Part shown: piece by piece, positions 23,447-37,000 of the stretch
Layout of the letters: each line of letters begins with the position of its first letter
Numbering within the stretch: the stretch's first letter is position 1
Assembly: GCA_964020085.1 (NCBI GenBank)
Contig: OZ026596.1
Coordinates: 43,604,123-43,668,122 of the forward strand
Length of the DNA: 64,000 bases
Source: Micromussa lordhowensis
Lineage: Eukaryota > Cnidaria > Anthozoa > Scleractinia > Lobophylliidae
Direction: 5' to 3'
Program-made: the position numbers and the translations under genes
Notes under the pieces: model-generated
Told to the model about the DNA's origin: nothing
Seen by the model: only the letters and a program-made list of their open reading frames with translations
The model's database searches: none

Positions 23447-24977
23447 TTATACAACAGCTTCTGTTCTCCCAGGAATGACTTGAACCTTCTTGTAACATGC
23501 CATACTGCAAACTGGCAGGTTATTACTAGAACATGAGTATTTCTTCAAATTGCTACATCCCTGGGCTGAACATGTTGGCTTTGGCTTTGGAAGTCTAAAA
23601 CGTACCAAACATTTCGCTTATCAGTTGTTTGCCGGAACAAAGCTCATTCAGAAAACAAGTAAACAATACATACCACACAAGGTCAATATGATCCAGCTGG
23701 GTTTTACAGTGGTGATAGGTTTTTGCTTACATCCATTCAGTAGCACTAAATGGGTCAATGGTGCACTGATTGCACCATTTAGCTTTTACAGTTGTAACTT
23801 TACAATTACTGTCACATTCATCAAATTCAAAACTTTATTTGTGATGCAATGGTTTGATAAGCAAGGGTGATACACAGTGACCAAACAGAAGACACGATCT
23901 AATTTTATTTAAATCTCAAATTAGTAACCTACCCTTCAGAGGATTGCTCTTGTATTGGAAACTCCAACCCTTTAGAAAAGGACAAAGCGAATCCTGTGTA
24001 ATTACTGATGTACCTAATGTGAGGTACTTCTTTCTTCCTTTTCCGTGCCTGCAATAAGGAACAATCACATGTTATTTTTAGTGATAATGTAAAATATAAT
24101 CCCAATTTGGGTTCACATGAAAGATTCTTCTGGAACATACCTTCTCTTCTTCTTTGCGTGATCTTGTTGCTTCTCTATCCAGCAGCTTCTTTACAGTTTG
24201 AGTCTGTTCAAAATTTGAAATAAGAGTGAATTATGAACTTCCAGCTTTTGTAAAATAATCTATCTTTACCACTTACCTTGTTTTCCTCAATTTTTTTCTG
24301 CATTTGCTGTTTCCTCTTCTTGGCTCTTTGCTTCCGTCTCTTCTGAGCTTCTTCAGTGTCTTCATTTTTCCTTCTTGGTTCTGAAATTAAAATAACATGG
24401 AGAAATCCATAAAGAGATCCATAAAGTAAATAGTTAGGAAAATTAGGAGGCCCAAGTTGGATAAGGAATGGGCATGAGAATTTGAGTGGAATCATTTAGT
24501 TTAGTCCGGGAAGACACTAATATCATGTCAACTCTCAGCTCTCAGCATTAAGTGAGCATGACTATTTCAAAATAATTTATTTATGGGAAGTTTGCTTACT
24601 AGTATAGGTAATTGTATGAATGTAAGTGCAAGGGATATTTTAAAATTCTCTCAAAATTGCATGAGCCTTTAGGCTGGTGCAATTTGAAAGAATTTTGTAA
24701 TATCACGAGTAGTGTAAGTGCTCAAGCTTTCATACGATTACTCAATATTAAATGATTGGGAAAATCACGAAAGCGTTAATGTTGCAATGTAGCACAAATT
24801 AAAAATTAGCGATAAATTGGTCTGCTCTCAGCCAATCTAAATGAAGTAATTTTCTCAGTAACATAACAAACAAATCAATTCTCTTAAATACCTGTTGGAA
24901 GCTCTAAAAGTTGATTTTCTCCCTCTATTTCATGTCCGAGCATGGCTCTCTGAGAAAATAAAGGCAAAAAACATTTA

Positions 24978-25014
<37 letters not shown>

Positions 25015-28000
25015 ATTATTATTATCACTTTATGACACGAAATCCTAATTCCAAGCCAATACTCAGATTATGCGCCTACTGGCGTGCAGAGACTGGATGA
25101 TGGATGAAGCCAAGAGAAAAACAGCTGATTCAGCGGACTGGCTGTGAGGACAATTTTGCCCAGCTGGTTGACTATCCAGCAGAAAGTTTTTCTTACAAAG
25201 AAGTTCAGATTGAATAGTTTTGCCCACCTGTCACAATTTAGTTGCCCTCCTGCTGAAAACGGTAATCAAACCCTGCTGATTTGCCAATGATAGCTAATGC
25301 TGGAGTTGTTTTACTATGTACCATCTGTCATCGCTTTGATTTCAAAGAGCATAAGTTTGAACATGGGTATTACATTTATGAGGCAACACATTCTGATAAC
25401 ACTTAACTCTCAAGGAGAATTACAAATACATGAAAAGCCCAAATGAGAATTTTGCCGCTGAGAGAAATCATACCTGTCTAGCAGTCATCATGCTCACATC
25501 CTTGTCTTGTTTGACCCGACCATTGTCATCCAGTTCGCCTTTCTCTAAAGCATCTAACCACTTCTGCTCTTCTTGCCTGTAGAATTATTGAAGAAGAATT
25601 AGCTCTAAATTTAGGAAGACTGTAGCTTGGAATTAACTGTACTTCTCTTGCAATGTATTATGGAACACACAACCTGATTGCCATTAGCATAATAGGATAC
25701 TGGAAACATACTCATCAGAATCTCCACAATGTTTCTCAACAACTTCAGGTTCTTCTTTTTCACTTCCTAAAGGAATAGTCACCAATATCATTGCAAGTAT
25801 CGAAAATTTTATAAATTAATGCTTGTTCTTGGATAAATCTGCAAGTGTCTCACTAGATAAATAGTACTGGATTCACTGTGCCCTGGTTTATAAATTATAA
25901 CCTATGTAGTGACATTGCAGCATGTAGTTACATGTAGTTATAAATTTGCCTAATAATATATAACAGATATAGTAGTACTCTAGTACCGTAAATAATCTAA
26001 TAAATGCCAGGGGTGTTTATTAAATTTCAAGGGTCCAAGGGGGGCCGTTTAAAAGATACAATGTAAGAGGTCTTTAAAAGAGAGAGGCATTTATTCTAAT
26101 AACTGTAACATCGTAACCTAAATACAGTATCATAATAATCTAAACAACAGAGCTTTAGCAGACTATCAAGTCCATCCGCTGATAAGTCTAAACCGTCGAC
26201 AAATCCATAATGGTATATGGTACAAGTCATACAAAGTGGCGAGACGCAACTTGCACAACGGTGTTAATTAAGCAAGAACGCAAATAAATTAATTGTATTG
26301 TACATCTGTTTCCAGTTTATGTGTGGTTTTCAGGGAAGGGGGCATTTACTAGACAGGAGGCATTTGTTAGAGAGGGGCATTTAATACAAACTTGTCAGCT
26401 TAGGGGGGTGTTAACAAGATAGGAGGCATTCATCTACAGTATCTATAGATATCATATTCATTTGGCTTTTGGTCAGTACTAACCTTGCCAAGATGGTTGG
26501 TAACTGTCCTCTTCAGCCTCTTCCTCCTCCCCACTGGTTATTACAGGCTCTGGTAATTTGACTGGAACTATTTTGGCCATTCTAAAAACACATAAGTAAA
26601 TGTAACACGGTATTGCAGCTATTTTATGAGAGAAATAAAGCAATTTCAATACATTTAAATTCTACTAAAGTTCAAGGCTTAGGGGTCAAATAAAACAAAA
26701 GAAATCAATTAGTCATCCTTCAAACTCGCTTATTCCCCTAAGCCTTGGAACTTTAGTTGAATTTTAATATATCAAAATTGGCCTATTGAAAAAAAATGAC
26801 TGTATAAATATGATATAATAATCTCTGTCAATGACATAAGCCCTCTTGACAAGCATAATTTTTGTCAACCACACATTCAAGTTCTCATTTATGATCATGT
26901 CATATTCTCACACAAACTCACAAATTTACACTGTACAGTGGTCTGACACATGTCTGGCAACTGATGTCCAACTATTGCCAGGTCACAGGTTGGAAACTGG
27001 GTGAATATTTTCTTATTACAATAGGTCTATGTAGGAGAATTCCCTAATGCTCCACAAGCTAGGGTACCTTGGCACTAAGCAATCCTATTCACTGTTACTA
27101 TAATTTAATCCACTATAGAGTGTCGCATTACTTCACTCCAGCTATTTATTCACTCACTGTGTTGTTGCTAAAGTTTCGCCTCTGAGTTTTATCTTAAGGG
27201 TTACAGCTTTTCCTTCATTGTTTGACTCCCTGTCTTTGTCTTTCTCTCTTGATCTACTCTTGTCTTTGCTCCTTTCCTTTTTACGTTCCTCGTCATAACC
27301 CTCGGGTCCATGATCCTTCTTTTTCTTGTGCTTTTTATGTTTGTGTTTGTGCTTCTTTTTAGGCGATGTAGAAGAAGACTCTGCAAGAAGAGAAATTAAG
27401 GGCATAAATTGACACTCTATGCATCTATGCCAACTCTCCCGGATTATCCGGGAGTCTCCCAGATTATCGGGGAGTTTCCCGGATACCAACTGAATCTCTC
27501 GCTCTCCTGTACGGGTCACCAAATCTCCCGGACAATACACATAAAGGCACATAAAATACATTTGTCAGCCATATTTTGGCAGATTTTTGGCATTTGGTGG
27601 GACAATTTTGGATATTTGATGAATTTTGAGATTTAAGGTAATTCCTTAGTATTGCATTGCGCATCCCTACTGCGCACGATTTTCGCATCATTAGCGCACG
27701 CACATGAGCGTGTGCATGTACAAAACCTAAAACCCATAAACTAAGCTCGATAGCGAAATAAATGCTCCTTTTCTATTAAACGAGCTCGGTGACCCCCGAT
27801 TTTTTTTTTTTGGGGGGGGGGGGTTATTTGCTGAGAACAGTCTAATTAAGAACATATTTGAAGAAGGAAAAAGGTTTGATAGCAGAACATCATTTTTTTT
27901 TTGCAAAATAGTTCTAAACTGGGTGTATTTTGGCCAAGGCAAGGACTTCAAAGTAATCACAGAACTGTCAGAAAAAGTGCAATATTCTAGCAACCAGGCA

Positions 28001-29169
28001 ATCAAAAACAGCTTAAATGAAACAATACTACTTATGTGAATAAAAGAAGCTTTACTTTCAAGATGAAATTTTGTGTCTTTCAAGTAATCAAGACTTAATT
28101 CTGTATGAAGATGATTCGTATTTTTAACACGCAGCCAGTAAAAATACCCCATTTTAAGAGCCTGCTGATGCGTAAATAAGCACGGTGAACCCATTTTGTT
28201 ATTGAATTTTTTTAATGGTCATATCGTGAATGTCAACTATGCCAAGTTTCAAAAAAAGTTTCATAGTAGAACAATTTCAAGGGAATTATCTTAATTGGCT
28301 GATCTCTACTTTGAACAACTTTTTTGGGGGTCAGAAAACAATAAAATTGGCGATCTCCCGGATTTTGATGTTTTTAGGTTCGCATCTCTGCCTATGTGAC
28401 ATCTTTTCCAGTATTTACCTAATACTTTATTTTCCATGAGGAAATTTTCACAATTTTAAATAAAACTGATCTTCATCAATCTGATATCCAATAAATCTAA
28501 GCAAGCAAAACAAAACAATTCTCCACTTTTTAAGTAACATGATTAGCTGTAGGTTACTGGCTGCTTTCATATTCATATACATCATAAAGCTTAATCATTC
28601 AAATGATTTTACCTGGTAAACACCCCATGCACGCATCCTAATAGGCCATTTCCGAGTTGGGTTTGAATATGCCTCTGTTTTAAAACGGTCAGAAATGGCC
28701 TATTGAGGTATATCAGAAACCTCCCAGGTTTATATCTTCTTTTTGAGAAAAATAATATTATTTTTATTCGCAAAACAGCCATTATGGTTAAATGTCAGGT
28801 AGTTTTACATCTCCTGATCAAAAGCTAACCTCTCACTTCTTAATGCAAGTATAAATAAACATAACTCGGTTGAAATCGACAGAGATCACTACATATCCAT
28901 AGTACAAGTATACAATAAAGCAGACAAGATAAGAAAGCGGAACATAAATGCAAGATAAATAATTCTGCAACCTCGCTGATGAAAGACCATGAAAGGAGAT
29001 ACTGAACTTCCATAAGCTTACTTCTTTCGAAGGAACGTTTTTCACCTTGTCAAAACTGTTGACCATTAAACAAGCCGTATTTAGCATTTCTCGCGCTTGC
29101 AATGGCATAAGGTAACAACTTCTACCCACCTCTAGTGTCCTCTTCACTCGCCTCTTTTCGCTTTGGCAT
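23447..29169 (-). CDS. INO80B: INO80 complex subunit B (PAPA-1 + HIT zinc finger), 335 aa
   Basis: Ten exons in order: 29169-29130, 27380-27158, 26581-26484, 25766-25712, 25576-25474, 24949-24892, 24380-24277, 24203-24141, 24048-23933, 23594-23447. Phases agree and the sum is 336 codons with the stop (human about 356 aa). The N-terminal part has a His/Lys-rich tract (KKKHKHKHKKHKKKK) and TLKIKLRGE. The middle has the conserved EEQKWLDALEKGELDDNG and MMTARQRAML. The PAPA-1 coiled, very basic region (KRRKQRAKKRKQQMQKKIEE) follows. The last exon is a zf-HIT-like finger, CSAQGC, YSC and VCSMACYKK. The protein is a nuclear subunit of the INO80 chromatin remodeller. The start MPKRKEASEED is the only ATG in exon 1. 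Confidence 0.94.
24978..25026. repeat. (TTA)n microsatellite
   Basis: A run of about 15 ATT units lies in an INO80B intron. Confidence 0.9.
26659..26760. repeat. Foldback hairpin in INO80B intron 2
   Basis: Inverted arms contain AAAGTTCAAGGCTTAGGGG and CCCCTAAGCCTTGGAACTTT, followed by TTGAATTTTAATATATCAAA. That same tail also occurs at about 21708, showing a shared repeat family with the hairpin in POLD4 intron 3. Confidence 0.65.
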
Positions 29170-29582
29170 GATTCTTTTGCGTTCAACACTTTCCAATATG
29201 GCGCTGGCCTCGTTTTCGTGATGACTGTCGTCCGCATGATTCGGTCCACGCGCCCACGCGTGTGTTCACGCGCGCACCTGTGCCTTTCTAGTGTATTGAG
29301 TCGTTCTTTCATACTTGTACTTTACAGCTTACATTGAGCCCCAGGGAGTGTCCCATGTTGTCACTCGTCAATCTCCAGGTGCCCTCCCGGAGACAAACAT
29401 TTGATCAAAGTACAAAGGTGAAAAAAAAAATGTTTCGCCGATATCATTTACAAGGTTGTAATCAATGTCTCTCAAAACTAAGGAACAGTACATTTAACAT
29501 CTTGATCTCTCCCTGGGATTTCAGAGATTATCTCTTTAGCTTTCGCATACTTTTTTATTTCCTAGCCCGTACTGTTGTTGTC

Positions 29583-29746
29583 AATAAATGGGTACCCGCT
29601 ATTTGTTGGGGAAACCTAACAAAATTGCGGGGGAGTGACCTGCGATGGACTAGCATCCCGTCCAGGGGAAGTAGAAATACTTCTAGCCGCTTCATGCTAC
29701 AGAAACCGGGATAAGCTCCAGCAGATATGAGCCAGCCTTGGCTCCA
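29583..29746 (+). mobile_element. Partial tRNA-derived SINE (3' part)
   Basis: It shares AATGGGTACC, GCGATGGACTAGCATCCC, TCCAGGGG, AGTAGAAATACT and CGCTTCATGCTAC with the full SINE at 54868-55165, but the tRNA-like head is absent. It is 5'-truncated or degraded. Confidence 0.75.
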
Positions 29747-30263
29747 CTGTTGTTGTCAAAAAGGATCGAACAATTCAAGTTCTCCAATTATGGGAGGTAA
29801 GTGGTTTGTCTAAACTTTTAAAAGATGGTGCTGTCTTTAAAATGTAATTTGTTGTGATCTGTTTCCCGAGTTGTCGGGTCCGTTTCGTGTACAACATGAT
29901 CACTGGACACCCAGCTCCAATTTCAACACTACGATATCATAAAGAACTAGCAAATCATTTCTCCGTGCTGAAAAGCATTTTGGATTTTGGTTTTAAAATC
30001 CCAAGGAGTTATTCTCGGGCTCCAGCTCATTAATGAAAGGCAGATCAAGAAGTATCTATTACCGTGATCTCCGGGTTTTGGGACCAGGCCCAAAAGGAGG
30101 GTCTGCACGTCTCGTAATTCTCGCTGTTGTTGTTTCTCTTTATTTTGCGATAATCGTGTATGTTAAGTATATACTCAAGGCTGGGATTTCGTCAAGAGTA
30201 TTTTTTGTATGACTTGTATGTTGATGAAAAATAAAAAGCAATTATCACGTTTTTTAAATGAAC

Positions 30264-30269
30264 TTTATT
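30264..30269 (-). terminator. CPD: Candidate poly(A) signal of CPD
   Basis: TTTATT on the plus strand reads AATAAA on the minus strand, about 820 bases downstream of the CPD stop codon. No transcript evidence is available. Confidence 0.4.
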
Positions 30270-31086
30270 TTCCCAGTGAAAAGTATTGTGCAAAATGTAG
30301 CACGATACAGACACCATACAGTCCTATTTGATAGTTCAGTTCCAGACCACACCCGTGTTATTTAACTAAAAATACATGCACCTTACTCTGTAATCTAAGA
30401 GTGCACACAAGAATATTTTCAGCCTAAAGTCGACCGAAAAATAAGAATACCCAGTCTGGGCATGGAAAATATACACTCTTATAAAAAAAGATTGTAGAAT
30501 AGGTATAAAGACGCTCAACAATTCGAGGTCGTTAATTTAGAAAAAGGAACTCCTTCAATCAGCTCTGAAATAATACATTAATTATTTTTCCTGATTGTCT
30601 ATGATAAACCACGCTAATGAGTATTTGTTTGATACCAATAAACTAAAATGTATCTATTTCAAACTGTTGCTTTTCCAAAGCTTCCGGGCATATTATCTGT
30701 TAAGTCTCTAGTGAGTACACAAAATAAGAACAAGAGTTCGATAAAGGACCGCCCCAAGTTCTCCACATCATTTGTCCCCCACTCTACCCTACCCCATACA
30801 TTTGAAATGGATTTGCAGAATGCCACTTCTCATTACATTGAAAACTGGAAATTCTATCATCAAATAGTGTCAAAACTCCAATTGAGATGAGTTATATTGT
30901 ATTTTTGTCAAAAAATATATCATATTTAACATTTAGAATTCCTGGAGACATATTTCCATTTCCACCTAATAGCACACGACCAAGTTACTTTCGATAATAA
31001 AATGTTTTAACCTCGAATCGCTGTTCAACAGCAACGGAGATTATCGCGAAAAGTGTTTAGTAATTGACTTATTTACGAGCCCTCTA

Positions 31087-34000
31087 TTATCGTCTGACAT
31101 TTTCTAGTATGATGTCTTCCTCATCGTCGTCTGTATCATCAGAATACTCATTGTTTAGCAGCGCCTTGGAATTGAACGAGTTGAGTGATCGTTCTTGCTC
31201 GTAATCCATCACGTAGCCATTTCTTCGCACTTGCAGATGTTTTCGGTAACGTGCGAGACGCCATAATCCTATCACAATAAGAACCAACACCACCGTTACC
31301 AGGCCACTGATTCCAACCATGACAGCCGTTGGCAGACCAAACACAAGGTTTTGATTGGGCAGTGTAAACTTCACTTGTGTTGCGGGCTCATTTGGATGAA
31401 CCTGGACGTGTTGCGTCACTTTTTCCCGCCCTGGAGCCGAGGCAGTAACCTGATACGTTCCTGGTGTAAGAATACGCCAAAAGTCGCCGTCTTTGGCTGT
31501 CGTGACGTCATGATCGCGATCTTTTACTGAGATCACTGCGTTCTGTATGGGAGAGCCTGCGTCGTCATACACGAAGCCTTTAACACCGCGATGCACCTGA
31601 CGAGAAACAAAGAGATCATGTATATGAAAACACAATTTTCTTTCCACCCAGTCCATTGCTGTGTATGGATTGGAGGATTGAGCTTTTCAGGGGTATCTAA
31701 TTAAAGCATTAAAGAATAGAGCTGGGTCATCAGTCCCGGTACTTTTGTAGCATGGAGCGACCACCAGGGGAATCCCTGTATTGTCAGGTTGCCTCGACAT
31801 TTCATTGGTACCCCTTGACACGCCTGGGTGGAGAGAGGTACCACAAGAAAAGAGCATGTTGCCCAAGTTTAAATGTGTTTTACCTGAAATACAAAAAAGA
31901 AAAGCGGATCCTTATGTTCCTTCCAGTGATGCTCCAGCTCTTGTGCATACGGGAATTTACAGCAGCCCATGTGTATACCAATCTCAAGGCAGTTCGTATT
32001 TTGATACACATAATCTTTCATTCCACCCTCACTGCCTCGCCAAGCTGCTCCATTTGTGATTCCTTTAGGAAACTCCTCCCTCACGGAAGGGCCTGGGCAT
32101 AATGGTTTACCATAATGCATCGATGGATGTGAGTTGGCATACGTTGTTGCTAAGTAACGGAAGACATCATCATCTGGGGTGGGGTTAGGGAGAGAGCGAC
32201 CTTCAAGGTGGGCGTCAAAGGGGTAGTTTGCTACGAGTGAGCCTCCATGTAAACTGGCAGACAGAACAAACGGGTATTTCTTGATCCAATTCATCATGGC
32301 GTTTGTTTCAGCTTCATGAATCTTCCGTGTGGTATCATACAGCCCTGTAACACAAGAGCAAGTTTAAGAAATAAATGACTAAAAACAGAGATTTGCTATG
32401 TACCCAAAATAGGTTTGAGAATGTTTTTGTAAAAATCCGTCGACACTTGCAGGCTTTTCAATAAGCAAGACACTTCATTAATATTACACACATGCACAAT
32501 TCTGCATTTTCCAAGTAAGAGTACCTGGGAAATTAGAGTTAATATCGACGTCCCTTGCATTATTTCTTCCTTTATTAGACGAGCAGTCCCCCTCAGAAGC
32601 CAGTTCGGCTCCATCTGAATTCAGGACAGGCAGGATGTGTATACGAGTACTGTTGACCAGGCGAGTCACCAAGTCATCTTTACCATAACTCAAGCACAGG
32701 TGCTGAATCATCAGCAAAAGTATCTCTTTCCCAACCGCTTCATTACCATGGACTCCACCCACATAACTGAACTCTGGCTCGCCTGCTTCATGCACCCCTG
32801 GGTTATCAGAGATCTCCATGACCCAGATGTTGCGGTACTGTACTGTTTGACCGATACTGTACAGTCTTGTGATGCTTGGACACTTAGAGGACACACCTCG
32901 CAGAAAGGCTTCCATGGCCGCATATTTATGATGAGTAAATCGAGGTTTTTCATGTAAATTGAACATGACATCAGTTACAGTATTGTCGTTTACCATCACC
33001 TCTTTAGTGACACTTGAATAGCCCAAAGCACTTGCAGTAATCTTGTACTTGCCCTTTGCTAGCAGTCTGTAGAAGTTAGGACCATTCTGTTTGAGAGCAA
33101 TGACTGAATTTGAGCCCTTAATAGTCACTGTTGTGCTGTTCAGCGGATGGTGATCTAAGGTGTGAATAACCCCCTGAACAGCTTGATGTGCTCTACCCAG
33201 GAATTCTAAAAGTGGTTTACTATTTGTCTCCCAAATCCTGTCTAGTTCTCTAGTCGATGGGTACTTGCAACAGGAAATGAAGAAAGAGAGTTGGGGAATG
33301 CCAAGACTCAAGTATGCATAATCTTGCATTGTATAATGAATTTCTCTCCACTGTGCTCCATTTACAATTCCATTTGGAAATCCCGAGGCCAATTCACTGC
33401 AGCCTTTCCCAAGGTGCATTGTAGGATGTTTCTTGGAATAACCAAGAGCAAGCTCTTTAAACAAGCTGTCATCTGAAGTCACAGAACCTTTCACAGAATC
33501 CCTGTCAGTCATATGAACACTCAAGGGATACCTGCGAGACAAGATTTAAACATGAGCATGACAACAAAGGGACAGAGTGTAATTGTAAGGATTCCTTAGT
33601 TTATGACAAAGATCATGACTGACTGACTGACTGACTGACAGACTAAGGGAATGACCAATGGATGGACTGACTGACAGATGGACTGACTGACTGACTGACA
33701 GACAGACAGTTTGACAAATGGACTGACTGATAGACAGACTGACAGATCTATAGAGGGATTAATGGATGGACTGACAGATGGACTGACTGATTGACTGACT
33801 GATTGACTGACTAACTGACAGAAACTGAATGACACTGACTTACTGATTGACTTACAGAAAGAAGGATGGACAGATGTTCTGATCAAATGACTGACCATCA
33901 CCAACAGACTGGCAACAGACTGGTATAGATGGATGCAAGGACAGAAAGAAAGAAGGAAGGAATGGGGTTACTAACTTTGCAGTCAAGACCAACTCAATTA

Positions 34001-37000
34001 GCAATCACCTTGCTAGCATTTCTCCTCCACTGAAGTCTGCCACAAGAGCAAAGTTGTTATCTTTCATCCAAGATTTCACATGCTTAACCTCTTGAGGTTC
34101 ATCAGTAGCAGACTTGAGAAACTGTTTGGAAATAGATAAGATAAATTAATTAAAATTAACACAATTTATCATTTAAAGTAGAGCCTGGTATATTATGGGT
34201 AACCACCAGGTAATGTTTCTGAGATCACTGAATAAGAGTGCTCTAAAGCTAAGGGTATTCTAAAGCTATCTTATTTTACAATGCCAGCCATTCTGTAATA
34301 GGGTTCAGCAGATGTACGAATGGGAAAAAGCAAGTTGTTAGGAAAACCCAATCTAACATAACTTGACATGGATCACTGCCCAGGCTTTTAGCCACGATTT
34401 GAAAAGTGGGCGTCCAAAGTATGCCATAAGGCCAGCTCAAATGGACAATTGGCAACAAGTGAAAAATAAAACAATTTTCTTTAGTAATTTAAGTGGCCGT
34501 TCGCCAGATGTCTGGATGCCCATCTGGCTAAAAGCCTGTCTCTAATATCCCATCCAAATGACATTGCTACAGACGTCAAAGTTAACCACAGCTGCTGTTT
34601 AATTGTCATGCTCTTCTCATCTAACACTAACTGAGCTGCAGTCTTGACAACTGAGCACCAAAGCAAGGGCTATAGACAGCAAGAGACAAACCAAGGCACT
34701 TGCAGCAATCATAATTGTTTCGTTTTTGTTGAAGGGGGAAAGTAACACACTGCTCAATACCTGGGAAGAGGATTTAATCATGGATATTGCCTCAGGCATA
34801 ATTTTCCCTGGCGACAGCACTGGTGTGCAAATTCAATACAGGTTTTCTTCTATCAAAAATAGTCACTCCGAGTAAAAACGATGCTAACTGGCAAAGGAGT
34901 TAAAAAGTAATACCATGTTATACAAAACCTCTTATTGTCATCGGCTATACACTCACCTCCTCAATATTCTTAGGCAATGAACTCTTTTCACTCTGGGTTA
35001 AGTTGTAATAAAAGCTCCTGGACAAGTCATCCTTAGGTTCCAAGGTTCCATTGCAGTCTCCTTCAGTTGCCTTTTCATTTCCATCCACATCCACAGCTGG
35101 TACAATATGCAGTACTGTTGTATGAACAAGCTTTGTGATACTTGCTTCCTTCTGTGTATAAGCACTACACAGGTATTCCACTAATTTAAGAAGAAGCTCT
35201 TTTCCAACTATGTCAGTTCCCTGTAAACTTCCAACTAGGCCAATATGAGGCTTTCTCTGAGCAAGTCCCAGATTCTCAGTGATTTCTAAGGAATAAATCA
35301 GCTTTCCTCCCTGACTTGTTCCAATTGTTGTCAGCTTGGTAATGTTTGGACACTTGCCAGCTTGCTCTTGAAGAAAAGAAGTCATCTGATTGTACTTGTG
35401 CTGAGAATAATGTACAGAGGAGTCTGTTGAAGGCAAAAGAAAGGTTATATGTTTGATCTCTAGTGAACTAAAATTCAGAAATTATATGCAACTGCATGTA
35501 TGGTTCCCATGATTCATGCAATCATTAATACCTTATTAGTCGTCCAAAATTAAAAATATAATAATTATGTCTTTTAAATGGTTTATGAATGTTTCTCAGA
35601 AAACATAACCCAACTTGAAAAATATACTGCTGTTATTTTAAAATAAAAAAATCACTTCTTAAGGTGTACATTTCATATTTATGCATTATAATCAAATTTT
35701 CACTAATGGACATCTCCCTCAGCTTTATTTAAGAAATAGAAAACATGTACCATGCTTCTATTTAGTTTTATTAGATATGTGTTCTATCACAAAAGGTGTT
35801 GTCTCTGGTTACGCTACTCACTATCTATTCTACATGTATTCTATTCTATCTATTCTATCTATCCATTCTACTCTATTACTCACTATCTATTCTACTCATC
35901 AACTATCATGCGGCAGAAATCTTGAGCTCATAATCTTATTGTTTAATAGAAACATGAGTGGAAGTTTGGGAGAATGAGAAAAGCTGTGAGAACACAAGCC
36001 GACAGGCAAGTGTTTCCACAACTTTTTCAAGTTCCCTCAAATTTTCCACGACCATCAAAATGCAAATTCTCTTTGCTTGTGCCATCATTATATTAACAGC
36101 TTGTGATAGTTCTGTGTTTCTTTTGAGTTATAGGAACACAATTTTAAACCAACCCTCGTGCATATGTTGCAGGTCAAAATGAAATTCAGGTTGAAATGAA
36201 ATTCCTTTGTCTTCTAGCCCTAATTATTCATGGATCATGATTAATTAGGGTTAGAAGACAAAGGAAATTGAGAATCAAACTAGGATAAAATCATTTTAAC
36301 CTGAATTTCATTTTGACCTACAACACATATATTATGTAAGCCATTTTCTAAAGGTGAATACCTCCCATGAGCCGATACCTCTTTTTTTTGTCCTGTGGGT
36401 GTTGTCTTATAGGTTTGACTGTCTAAGGACAATAAGCTATTGATCAAAATTGTGTTAAGTTACCTTCTGATGGAACTTCAGATGGAACTTGCACATTTTT
36501 AACAGTTGATTTCATTGTTGCAGAACTTGACAGAACAGCAGCACTTGAAGTTGGCAGTAGGACAGAGCTTTTCTCAGAGTAATGGGTTTCTTGAGAAGAA
36601 AGTTTTGTCTCAACTGGAAAGAGTGTTTGGGCTGTGGAGGATTGGCGAGAGACACTGTTTGTGGCGATTGTAGGCTGCCCAACTTTTTTCAGAACAAAAT
36701 CTAATTCTATAGCAAGACCAGCAGATACAACAATATGTTTTGTCTCAGAAATGTAGCCTGGTGCAGAGACAGTGATAAGATATTTGCCAGGGACAACAAG
36801 TCTCCAGTAATCTCCATCATGTGCAGAAGTGATGTTATGCCTTATGCCTGAGACAGAGATAGTTGCATGGTTGATTCCTGCTCCCACGTCATTCCTTATG
36901 ACTCCTTTGATGCCAGTGTGAACTTGAGACATAAATGTTAAAAGAGAAACTTTGTGGGCATCCCAGTATGTCTTCAGCTTAGACTCGGCAGGAAACTTCA

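Larger units (their letters stand above)
29170..31086. other. INO80B 5' flank and CPD 3' region
   Basis: The INO80B promoter should lie just above 29169, in a CG-containing stretch (ACGCGCGCACC). A partial SINE occupies about 29583-29746. From about 30245 to 31086 the sequence is probably CPD 3' UTR. I see no additional coding exon. Confidence 0.5.

Noticed and set aside
33610..33880. CRISPR-like array of short repeats
   Set aside because: There are no unique spacers, the repeats are degenerate tetramers, and the genome is eukaryotic.
33596..33904. Minus-strand Ser/Val/Gln repeat frame
   Set aside because: It is the translation of a CTGA-type minisatellite inside CPD intron 3.
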